Shown here in pieces: positions 55,316 through 64,000 of a stretch of 64,000 nucleotides of DNA. Both the position numbers and the translations under genes were made by a program. Below the pieces are notes generated by a model. It saw nothing but the letters and a program-made list of their open reading frames with translations, did not search any database and had not been told where the DNA came from. Each line of letters begins with the position of its first letter. The first letter of the stretch is position 1. This DNA is from Sceloporus undulatus (lineage: Eukaryota; Chordata; Lepidosauria; Squamata; Phrynosomatidae), in assembly GCF_019175285.1 (NCBI RefSeq), contig NC_056527.1:105204970-105268969 (forward strand), given 5' to 3'.

Positions 55316-55535
55316 AAAGAGCCAGTGTGGTGCGGTGGTTTGAGCATTGGACTATGACTCTGGAGTCTAGGGTTTGAATCCCAGCCTGGCCATTTAAACC
55401 CACTGGATGACCTTGGGCATTGGCAATGACAAAACCCCTCTGAAAAACCCTGCCAAGAACACCTCAGGTTAGGTTCACCTTAGGGTTGCCATAAATCGAA
55501 AACCACTTGAAAGCACACAACAATAACATATATTT
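55316..55535 (+). mobile_element. tRNA-derived SINE, full length
   Basis: GAGCCAGTGTGGTGCGGTGGTTTGAG (box A), GGGTTTGAATCCC (box B), core, and tail CATAAATCGAAAACCACTTGAAAGCACACAACAATAAC. Best-preserved copy in the window. Confidence 0.85.
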
Positions 55536-55539
55536 TATT

Positions 55540-56040
55540 GACAAAAGATATGATTAGAAAGCTTGGGATACTGCGTGGTGCTATATTTTTCCATGGAAAA
55601 TTGTCAACACCACACATAGAACAGCAGCTTTTAGTTATTCTTCTAAGAAGACAAACATTGAGGAACTCTAGTGCTCAGAGGAATAGACTAGCATATCTAT
55701 GCACTGTTAAGCTTATTTCTATTTCACAAAATCTCTGGCATCTTAAACAATCACAAGAATAAATAAAAGGAGTCATGCCTAGAATTAGAAGTTGAGCCCT
55801 CCCTTTGCCATCCGATGTCATCCGGCCTCAGAGGCAGAGAAAGGCCTGCCAGCTCCATCAGGCCTGGCCCAAACAAAGAAGGAGAGCCCTCCCTCTAGTC
55901 CATCTGTCTTGATCCAGGCCTCAGAGGGAGAGAAGAACCGCTGGACCTGATCCCCTTCCCCACTACCATTCCCTTCTCCTTTTGTGTCATGTCTGTTTAG
56001 ATTGTAAGCCTGAGGGCAGGGAACTGTCTAAAAAAAGATT
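55540..56040. other. Unassigned stretch with an imperfect direct repeat
   Basis: GAGCCCTCCCT..CAGGCCTCAGAGG-type phrases occur twice (55795-55850 and 55885-55945). No exon seen. Confidence 0.35.
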
Positions 56041-56043
56041 GTA

Positions 56044-56304
56044 CAGTGCACCCTTGCTTTATGCGGGGGATCCATTCTGGACTCCCCCATGTAAAGCAAA
56101 TAGCGTGCATGCTCAAGCCCATTTAACCAAATAGGGCTCGTGCATGTGGTGATGTGCGGTGCGGTGGCGTGCACGCGCCATGGGCACACACCCCATTTAG
56201 CCTAATGGGACGTGCTGCCCCTTGCGCCCCGCGCATTCCCACACAGCTTTCAGCATATGCTGAAAGCCGCGTATAGCGCACCCACATATGATGCGGGCGG
56301 ACTG
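56044..56304. mobile_element. Second mariner-like MITE, 261 bp
   Basis: TA on both sides (56042-56043, 56305-56306). Left CAGTGCACCCTTGCTTTATGC and inverted right CAGTCCGCCCGCATCATATG. Interior GCTTTCAGCATATGCTGAAAGC is a perfect palindrome. More decayed than the 254-bp family. Confidence 0.72.
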
Positions 56305-56687
56305 TATGTACAGCACTGTGTAAATTTACAGCGCTATATAAATAAAACTTAATACTACTACTTCTACTACTACTAATAATAATGCTCTTTAGTGAAATGT
56401 AATTTTGAACTGGTTTTATTGGATCGTTATTTTCTGAGATTGAAATGGAGCTGGTAAGTCATGTAGAGAGAGAGTGACTGATGCTGAGATTACAACAATA
56501 ATATCTTAACAAAAGTTAAACTGTTGATATAAGATATATAAGGTGCAGCTCTCTTTAGGTATGTGACCTCACAAAAACGTAGTGGCTTGAATTCGCAATC
56601 GCAGTTATGAATGTGTAGCCTGGAGTTAATACATAAGTGATTCATATTCATGATTCCAACATATTAAATAATGTTGGGAATATTTGT

Positions 56688-56922
56688 AGAGGTTGCTGTG
56701 TGCCTTCAAGTCATTCCCGACTTATGGCAACCCTAAGGCAACCCTATCATGGGGGTTTCTTGGCAAGATGTGTACAGTGGAATTTTGCCATTATCTTTCT
56801 CTGGGGCTGAGAGCATGTAACTTGCCCAAGGACATCCAGTTGGTTTTGTTGCCATGCTGGAAATTGAACTCTGGTCTTGAGAGTGTTGTAGTCCAACACT
56901 CAAGCCACTATACTACACTGGC
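56688..56922 (-). mobile_element. tRNA-derived SINE, full length
   Basis: Inverse tail GTGTGCCTTCAAGTCATTCCC, core, and head CACTATACTACACTGGC. Confidence 0.8.
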
Positions 56923-57016
56923 TTACATAGATATAATACAAGTCCCCCTATCCTGTCTTACCTGATTCAGCCACTGTGAGTGATGAAGGTCTGTTCTCCT
57001 GTCAATTGGAGTCTAA

Positions 57017-57764
57017 GGAGGTGTTCCCATTCGCCTATAAAGCAGATCATGATGCGAATTTAGGGGGTATCGTTTCCACTCAAGCCCGAATTCAACCTGC
57101 ATTGCCCTGAATCGTTCCCATAGAGATTCGAATCTGAATCGGATTATCTCGAATAATTCGAATTATATGCCTATAAAGCGGTTTAAAAAACCAGTAGGTT
57201 TTAACGTGGATTATTTTTGCTCCCGGGGTCCGATTCGCGGTATCTGAATGGGAACGAAAGGGTGTCTGATTCGGGAACCTGGAGATGGGAGGAGCAGCGC
57301 TCAAGGGGCTGGCCTGCGGGTGTCACCCTTTTTGTTCTCTTTCTGCATCGCCATTTTCTTCAATTCGCATAGACTTTACCCCGGTGGATTGCAACCTCCC
57401 CTCTGCTCCACATTCATAGACCGATGTGTGAGGAGAGCCATTGAACACCATTTTAAACTATTCTTTTTTCTTTTTTCACCTCTGCCTGAGCGCCTGAGCA
57501 GCAGATGGGCTTTGCAGGACATCCCTGATTGATCGCCCCTCAGACAGCCCACTGAGCAATGGGGGAGGCAAAGGGATTTGGGGAATGGAGGTTCATTCCA
57601 GAGGAACTATGGGAAGACACAGGGGAGCCTGGACGCCTGGACACCCAGGGATCTGAGGAGGGGGTCAAGTTTTCTCTTCTCTCTTCCCCAAAGAGTCTCT
57701 CCTCACTGAAGCCTGCTGCCTTCTCCTCCTTGATCCGATTTGGCAAACACACACGCATGCACAC

Positions 57765-57840
<76 letters not shown>

Positions 57841-58002
57841 TAAAAGGATACACACACACACATACACACATGTTTATATATGAATACTCACACACACACA
57901 TGCATATATACACACACACAAACATAGGTATATACACACATATTTGTGTGTGTGTGAACGCACATATACATATACACATGAATGTATATGTGTGTGTGTG
58001 TG

Positions 58003-58073
<71 letters not shown>

Positions 58074-58644
58074 CTAAAGTAAATTATAAAGTAACAACTT
58101 TTTTAATTTATGAAATAATACAGTTTGAGAACCCTTAACCTTCCCTGGCTCAGTACTAAGGAATTATGGGAACTGTTGTGTTTGTGAGACATTTATCCTC
58201 CTCTGCCAGAGTGCTGATGCCAAAATAAATTACCATTCCCAGGATTCCCTAGCACTGAGTTATGGCAGTTAATATGGGGAAACACAGAAGAGGACAAATA
58301 GAGGCTCCTTCTAGTCTGGGGAGACACAACAGAAGAGCCTTGGATGCAGCCAATTTTCTTTGGCTGCCCCTCCAAAAAAACAACTCCAAGACTTGTGATG
58401 TCTGAAGCCTAGGCGCTTGATTGACAGCTTGCGGACACAAATGGGAACGGGGAGAAAGTTAATCCGTTTTAAAATAAAGCAATTTAAAATAAATGGGAAC
58501 GAAAACAGGGTCTAAATGAATCGGGGTAATTTGCTCCTTTTCGTAATGGAAACGATGGAAAAAATTTGAATTATTCCCGGAACATAATCTGAATCAGAAT
58601 CATGCCAATATAATCCGTTTTATCTGCCAAGTGGGAACACCCCC
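57017..58644. mobile_element. 1.6-kb PIF/Harbinger-like non-autonomous element
   Basis: TAA flanks both ends (57014-57016, 58645-58647). Left GGAGGTGTTCCCATTCGCC and inverted right GGGGGTGTTCCCACTTGGC. The interior carries (GATA)n, (GACA)n, (CA)n and (TA)n arrays (57767-58070) and an arm of the GRGGCTGCATC MITE (58150-58285). No transposase frame. Confidence 0.7.
57767..58070. repeat. Compound microsatellite: GATA, GACA, CA/TG, TA
   Basis: (GATA)n to about 57813, (GACA)n to 57840, then CA/TG dinucleotides and a 40-bp (TA)n run at 58037-58070. Confidence 0.92.
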
Positions 58645-59384
58645 TAAGCAGACTGGTGTTTACACCCACACTCTTCCTGCCAGCAATCTTCAGTGCGAAG
58701 GATTGTGACAGGGATCCTGATTGTCACACCAGAAATGGCCGGTGGAAAGGGGGTGGAGACATCAGTATGCTGCATTCCAATCACAGCCAATTTTCTGTAC
58801 CTTCTCGATAAGAGAGGGATGGAAAGAGGTGGGGGGGAATCTTAAAAACCAAAAGGATTTAAAATGTTTGTTGAGGTCAGAGTCTGCTTGTTAAGTCACA
58901 ACATGGTGATAACATCTTTCCTCTTCCTCCTCTGCCTGTTCTTGCTGTCTTTCATTTACAAACCATGGGTTCCCAACAGTGTCACAGCTCTATATGCTGT
59001 AGAACAGAGTTTCTAATGCTTCCTGGAAGACACCATGCAACGAGACAGCACTTTCCTTATGTATTGCTACCACACCACATGAATGTTAAATGGTCCTCCT
59101 CCCATCATTTTCTCTGGGGAAAAAGGATTCACCAACATGGAAGGAGTGGGAACTTTGGGTGTCTGCCATAGGTAACTGGTTCTGTAAAATCATGGATCTG
59201 CCTGTCAGAAGGGGTGTTAAACTATGCCTTTACTTATCCTCAATCAGCCTAGTTGTAAATAAGATAAGTTCAAAAACTCTATAGACTTCACAAGAGGTTT
59301 TTGTTTTTTGTTTGTTTTATCTTTGAGGAAACAAAATCAAGGCAAATGGAAACATTAATCACCACTTGAATGACTATAGGTGTA

Positions 59385-59600
59385 TCCAGGTTGTAGAATT
59401 AAAGCTGTCTGACACCACTTTAACTTCCGTGCCTCTATCCTACAGAAACATAGGATTTGTCGTTTGGTGAGGCACTAGAGCTCTCTGATAGACCAGGCTG
59501 AATACCTCAACAAACTTTAAATTTCAGGATTCCACAGGATGGAGCCATGACAGTTAAAGTCGTATCAAATTGCTTTAATTCTGCAGTATGGAGCCATCCT
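59385..59600. mobile_element. Palindromic MITE, duplicated copy
   Basis: Collinear with 44505-44730. Confidence 0.6.
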
Positions 59601-59602
59601 AT

Positions 59603-59901
59603 TGTCAGAATCCACCTTCATTTGGGCATTCAGGGTGTCTTCTGCCAGATAGATAGATGGATAAATAGATGGATAGATAGATGGATAAGTAGTTAAGCAT
59701 TCAGGGTGTATTTTACTAGATAGATAGATGGATAGATAGATGGATAAACAGATGGATAGATAGATGGATGAATAGATGGATAGATAGATGAGTACATAGA
59801 TAGATAGATAGATGAAGAGATAGATAGATAGATGGATAGACAGATAGATGGATAGACAGGTAGATAGAGAGATAGAGAGATAGAGAGGTAGACAGATAGA
59901 C

Positions 59902-59936
<35 letters not shown>

Positions 59937-60354
59937 GATATAGATATATAGCAACGTTTGGAAGAGTGGGGGGATGCTGCCATGGGGGACAAGCCGGTTG
60001 GTCACGTAGGACATGGCAGTATGCAATTTATGAGGGGTTATCGGGAATCTGAAACCAACCCGGTATACAGCTTTAGATCTCTGCCGGATAGAAGAGCCAG
60101 GAACCAAATGGTCAACCCCCCCCCTCCTTACTTCCTACAGATCAAAGAAAGGGATGCTACTTCAAAGGCAGAAAAGCTGGGAACCAACTCAAGGGGAGGG
60201 GTTGGAGGGAAGTTTAAGGTTCTGATTCCATTTGAAACTCTCAGTTTTGGCAAAGACGTGGCAAGAATACTTTGTTCCAGTTCTGTCAATAAATTTTCTG
60301 TATCATCTGAAGTTTGTTGTGGATCTTTGGTCAGAGTATTTCCAGAGTCTCACA
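59603..60354 (+). mobile_element. Solo LTR-like insertion, fossil, present in only one duplicate
   Basis: Begins TGTCAGAATCC and ends with AATAAATTTTCTG..GTCTCACA, so it has TG..CA borders and a poly(A)-type signal near the 3' end. Copy 1 of the duplication has no insertion here (CATCCTATGATGAGC near 44720). A large (GATA/GATG)n array has grown inside. Flanks CTAT/TTAT may be a short worn duplication. Family (retrovirus-like or Gypsy-like) undecided; younger than the duplication. Confidence 0.58.
59648..59940. repeat. (GATA/GATG)n array, about 290 bp
   Basis: Interspersed GATA, GATG and GACA tetramers; gives a long spurious open frame of YLSIYLSI type. Confidence 0.93.
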
Positions 60355-60391
60355 GTTATGATGAGCAAAACAGGATTTATTTCATACTCAC

Positions 60392-60427
60392 CTCTAGACA
60401 TCCACAACTGCCCAAGCATCCACCATC
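60392..60427 (-). pseudogene. Gene D exon 2: signal peptide mini-exon
   Basis: 36 nt, identical in coding sense to gene C exon 2, acceptor and donor intact. Confidence 0.8.
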
Positions 60428-60546
60428 CTGGAAAGGAAATTATTCCATTAGTGGCACAGCAACTGACTTAATACAAAGTATGTAATCGTTCCACTACTGC
60501 CAATGCATATTTCTTGTCTTGCTGCTAGTTCATATGAGATACCAAC

Positions 60547-60578
60547 CAAGAAAGAGGGTTTTTTAAAGATGGTTCCAT
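60547..60578 (-). pseudogene. Gene D exon 1: signal peptide start, +1 base
   Basis: Same ATG and donor (GTTGGT) as gene C exon 1, but a run of five T (plus strand) is six T here, giving 32 nt and a shifted frame after MEPSLK. Confidence 0.78.
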
Positions 60579-61504
60579 GTTGAGAGGTCTCTTGCCTGTA
60601 TTGCCAGCAGCATCCGTCGGTTATCTCCAGTGTTCTGCAGGCAAAGATCTCCACAAAGGGACCCAGCTTCTGAAACACAACTAACTGTGTTTAGCCAGCC
60701 AGTTCTTCATAGTCATGTACAAATTCTGTGATTTCACAGCACTTGCTGTCCACAGATTCCTCTGATGTCATCTGACAAACCACATCCCTTTTTGGGTTTC
60801 AGTAACAACACACGCACGAAAATAAGAAAACAAACCTTTCTGAACATTCACATTTGGGGCACTTTGGAACTCAGACCAGCTCCTGAATTACCTGGTGTTT
60901 TCTCTTAAAAAGAAGAGGATTTCCAAGTAACAAATTTGTTGGTGGGGCGTGGGACTAAACACTGACACACATGACTGCTATAAGATAACCTTCACTGATG
61001 GCAAAGAATGTGGCAGATGCATTCTGTTGTCTCACTTTTTCAGCTGCTTTTCAAATGCATTTGTTTCTCTTTCCCCCTTTGTACTCAGCTTATTTCAGTT
61101 GCTGCACACCAAGGGTTCATTTGCACTTGCAGTTTAAATTGATTTCTGATTTGCCCTTGCTCCATTTTGGAAATGGATTCTAAAAGGTCCCTTGTTCCCA
61201 CTGTGAAAGGGGATCTTTTCTTTACCCCAATGTAATTGGGTTTTCTTTTGGCACGATTGTCATCCCCACTAGTAGTGCCACTTCAAAATCTCCCATCGAT
61301 CATCTGTGATGTAAATGGCAGTCTGAGTAGCCTGGCTTGGAAATTTGGAGGGAGGGGAGTTGGAGGCTGACAGAGTGTGATGAGGAAGGGTCAGAGCAGT
61401 GTGAGGGGAGTAAGAGGAAGAAGGAGGCAGGAGGATTTAAACAGGAGTACATTGCATCTCACTATAGTGGGAGAGACGTAACTACTGTAGATGGCTTTTG
61501 TATG

Positions 61505-61610
61505 CAGGGGGACCAGATGTCCTAAATGCCAAAGGAGGACAAGGCTCCATAAAATGTAAGGCATCCCAGAGAAATGTAGGGCACTACAAAAACAAAAGCT
61601 AAATACACTA

Positions 61611-61648
<38 letters not shown>

Positions 61649-61856
61649 TTTATTTATATTTCCCACCTCTCCCCAGGATCGAGGCGGGATTACCTCAGTA
61701 AAAATGATATAATAATACAAAATACAATCAATAAAATACTAATACCGAATATAAATATACATTCATTTGAAATGTCTTATACTGTATATATAGTTGTATT
61801 ACACATATTGTATTCTATTAGGTACTCAGCCATATTTTTCTGATGAACTTATCTTC
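61505..61856 (+). mobile_element. hAT-like element, 5' half, with nested LINE tail
   Basis: CAGGGGGACCAGATGTCC start and interior (AGGAGGACAAGG, TATACATTCATTTG, ACTCAGCCATATTTTTCTGATGAAC) align with the copies at 15.3 kb and 5.7 kb. A LINE tail with (AAT)n lies at 61611-61740. The right half is missing where the SINE begins. Confidence 0.72.
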
Positions 61857-61857
61857 C

Positions 61858-62052
61858 CTATAACTTTGGAGACCAGGATTCAAATTCCAGCTCAATGATG
61901 AAATCCACTGGGTGATTTTGGGCAAGTCACATGCTCTCAGTCTCAGGGGAAGACAATAGCAAACCTCCTCTGAACAAATTTTGCCAAGAGACCCCTGTGA
62001 TAGGGCCGCCATAAATTGGAAATGACTTGAAGGCACACGACAACAACAAACT
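61858..62052 (+). mobile_element. tRNA-derived SINE
   Basis: ACTTTGGAGACCAGGATTCAAATTCC, CAAATTTTGCCAAGAGACC and tail AAATTGGAAATGACTTGAAGGCACACGACAACAAC. Confidence 0.78.
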
Positions 62053-62109
62053 GGCTACAACCTTCAGCCCAATTGATGTTTCTGAGCACTTTTCAAAGGC
62101 ATCCCCACA

Positions 62110-62310
62110 TATAAAAGTATATCACGTAGGACGAATGACGTGCATAAACTAGATTTAAAGTGAAAATGACCCACTTTTGCGGGTTGTTTTTCACATGATG
62201 TTCGAAGTTAACCCAAACAGAAAGTAGAAAAAAACTGCAAATGTGGGTTGTTTTCAGTTGATGTTTGCATGAAAGAGAAATAATGTGAAACTAACCCGAA
62301 TGGAAAGCCG
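62110..62310. repeat. Unclassified repeat-like stretch
   Basis: GGGTTGTTTT and AACCCAAA/TAACCCGAA words are repeated in both orientations; probable decayed DNA element. Confidence 0.35.
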
Positions 62311-62859
62311 ACAAAACCATTTCATAATGGTAGAGATAATTATCCAGTCATCATATCTGTTCTGTGTCTTTGCTCAGTATTGGCACTGGAGATCAGGATG
62401 ACCTTGCCTTCTTTTTTTAAAAGTGCAGGGTCCCAAAAAATCTTACTCCCTTAATTGGAACTATACAGCCATACACTCCTTTTGTGTGTTTGTTATTCTT
62501 CAATGTATCCTGGAATTTAAAAAATGACAGCCTGTGGGTAGGAATAAAGCATTGCTGGGAATTGGCTCTGAATGTTCCATGACAAGAGGAATGATGTGTG
62601 ATTGTTTAAAAACAAAACAAACAAAAACACCTAAGAAGTATAACAGAGAAGGCATCATGCTAAAGTGCTTGCTCCTGGGTTAAAGAAATAGATGATAGCT
62701 GAGTTAAAAATAAAATGAAAGCACAGCAGCAAGAAAATTTGGACAGGCTTTTCCTTAGATCCTCTAAATTTCAAAATGACTATCTTCCAACTTAGCTGCC
62801 TTCAAATGGGATGGTGAAATTTAGGAGACCATGTGGGCCCAGCCCTATATATCTGATCC

Positions 62860-63735
62860 AGTAATGGACATTTTAATCTGTTGTTTCTCCTAAATTATTC
62901 AGTCTTTCACAATGCTTCATATAGTTTAGCTGGGCCTTGATCTCACTAACAAAACATAGAAGTAACCAGGTAAAGTTTTTGGAAATATGAGTCTAAGTCC
63001 CAATCAGAAGTAATTCAAAAAGATTACCCTGTAGTAGCCCCCTGCCCCCTCCCTTTCTCCCCCCCCTTGCTGTTGCTGTTGTTTTTGTTGTTAATCTTTA
63101 ATATTTATACCTCCACCCAAAAAACCCCCCCAAAAACCCCGCTAAGATGTAAGGAAGCTCCTGCATAGCCTATGTAATAGTACTGTATCCATTAGGATTA
63201 TAGAAATACAAATGTGTACTGTATACTGTATATGCACAGTGGCGCATGCAATGCAAGTTTATTATTCGATGCAATCTTCTTGTTTATATTCACAGGCTGA
63301 ATCTCCCTTATTCAAAATCCCAAATGCCCCAAAATCTAAAACTTTTGGAGCTACAACACAATTAGTGTAGTTTGTGCATTTGTGAGGCTGGAGATAGACA
63401 TGAACAACCAGGAATGCCACTGTCACCCCTTGAAGGCAGAAGCGGGTGCTGGAAAGCTCCCTGGAGATCTTCCAAAAGAGTAATCAGTTCCTTTATATAA
63501 AATATCATGATGCTGTATTTCCAGGCTGCAGAGAGAAGCGGTTGAAGAGAGACATGAGGAAATTTCAAAAATCTGCTTTTTAAAATAATGCGTGAAAAAT
63601 AGAGTGAACTTTCAAATGACTGGGGCAGCACCAGAAGCTGCCAGCCATTAGGATCCAGGAAGAAGCAGTTTGCAGCCTGAAATCCTAGTTGTTCCTTTCA
63701 ACTGCTTCTCTCTGTAGTCCGCAAATGCTGCACCA
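62860..63735. other. Unassigned right-edge stretch
   Basis: No exon recognised. C-runs and a TGTTGCTGTTGTTTTTG tract near 63070 are low complexity. Confidence 0.3.
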
Positions 63736-63740
63736 TTTTA

Positions 63741-63994
63741 CAGTGGTACCCCGGGATACGAATGCGCCGGGTTACGAATTTTTCGGGATACGAAAAAATC
63801 CCATAGGGATTTATTGCTTCGGCTTACGAAGGTTTCTTCGGGTTACGAAAAAACCGCGGCGCTATTTTCCGCCACCGGAGGGCAGCAGAGAGCTATTTTT
63901 CCATTAGCGCCTATGGGAATTCGGCTTACGAAGGTATTTCGGGTTACGAAATTAACCGCGGAACGAATTAATTTCGTAACCCGGGGTACCACTG
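63741..63994. mobile_element. Mariner-like MITE, 254 bp, copy 2
   Basis: Same length and, by eye, same sequence as 15358-15611, with TA duplications at 63739-63740 and 63995-63996. The two copies are in the same orientation, 48 kb apart. Confidence 0.92.
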
Positions 63995-64000
63995 TATTTT

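Larger units (their letters stand above)
47585..60578 (-). pseudogene. Gene D: activating-type LRC Ig receptor, probably inactivated
   Basis: Ordered exons: signal 1 (60547-60578), signal 2 (60392-60427), Ig1 (54358-54664), Ig2 (51842-52145), Ig3 (50232-50534), Ig4 (48961-49241 plus a fragment) and a membrane/tail exon (47585-47727). The last exon has WIRLGVAGMVILALMVIL, close to FCAR and LILRA membrane segments whose Arg pairs with FcR-gamma; there is no ITIM. It is a mosaic: signal exons like gene C, Ig1-3 like gene A, Ig4 like gene C Ig2. Signal 1, Ig1 and Ig2 each carry one extra base in a homopolymer relative to their paralogues, and a MITE splits Ig4. As assembled it cannot make a full receptor. 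If the three extra bases are assembly errors, only Ig4 is disrupted, and phase-1 skipping of Ig4 would restore a receptor. Confidence 0.8.
58960..62850. repeat. Segmental duplication, copy 2 (partner 43980-48260)
   Basis: Collinear with copy 1 apart from an LTR (59603-60354) and the hAT/SINE/LINE material at 61.1-62.3 kb. The membrane exon is missing between 62640 and 62641, replaced by direct continuation to sequence matching 48010. Confidence 0.82.

Noticed and set aside
55316-55400. Possible tRNA gene (box A and box B-like words)
   Set aside because: It is the head of a tRNA-derived SINE with the family tail; the cloverleaf is not maintained.
57767-58070. CRISPR-like regular repeats
   Set aside because: Simple tetra- and dinucleotide microsatellites in a vertebrate context; no spacer structure.
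59565-60107. A 180-codon open frame of YLSIYLSI repeats
   Set aside because: It is translation of the GATA/GATG microsatellite, with no start context, splice sites or homology.
62320-62640. A fifth receptor's membrane exon
   Set aside because: The flanks match the gene D 3' region, but the exon itself is deleted in this copy.

Overview
The window reads as a vertebrate chromosome segment, most likely from an iguanian lizard. It is intron-rich and AT-biased, and it holds reptile-type CR1, BovB, L1-like and L2-like LINE pieces, tRNA-derived SINEs and many short inverted-repeat DNA transposons. No bacterial or viral gene organisation is present. Species is an inference; no locus-specific marker was identified.

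The genes are a tandem, same-strand (minus) cluster of leukocyte-receptor-complex-type immunoglobulin receptors (relatives of LILR, FCAR and bird CHIR). Four units can be assembled exon by exon from splice sites and phase. Gene A (5.9-14.7 kb) has signal peptide, 3 Ig domains, TM and an ITIM tail (437 aa). Gene B (20.2-30.3 kb) has 4 Ig domains, TM and an ITIM tail (519 aa). Gene C (35.3-44.9 kb) has 2 Ig domains plus a dead third Ig exon, TM and an ITIM tail (317 aa). Gene D (47.6-60.6 kb) is a damaged unit: signal exons, four Ig exons and an activating-type last exon with an Arg in its membrane segment and no ITIM. Nearly all internal exons are phase 1-1, so whole Ig domains can be gained, lost or shuffled without breaking frame. 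A-C should be inhibitory and D was activating, the usual paired-receptor layout.

Layout: 0-2.5 kb repeat-poor, probably the 3' UTR of an unidentified plus-strand gene; 2.8-4.5 kb mostly unassigned; 4.5-14.7 kb gene A, whose stop codon and poly(A) signal lie in a hAT-like transposon; 14.7-20 kb repeats; 20-30.3 kb gene B; 30.3-35.2 kb repeats; 35.2-45 kb gene C; 45-62.9 kb gene D and two segmental duplications (gene A Ig block copied at 50.1-55.1 kb; 44-48.3 kb copied at 59-62.9 kb); 63-64 kb ends in a very young mariner-like MITE identical to one at 15.4 kb.

The most unusual non-genic structure is a GC-rich element at 53,171-53,537 built almost entirely of about ten consecutive perfect or near-perfect hairpins, flanked by TTA, with three looser relatives in the window. 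All homology statements come from reading the sequence and recalled family features; no database search was run.
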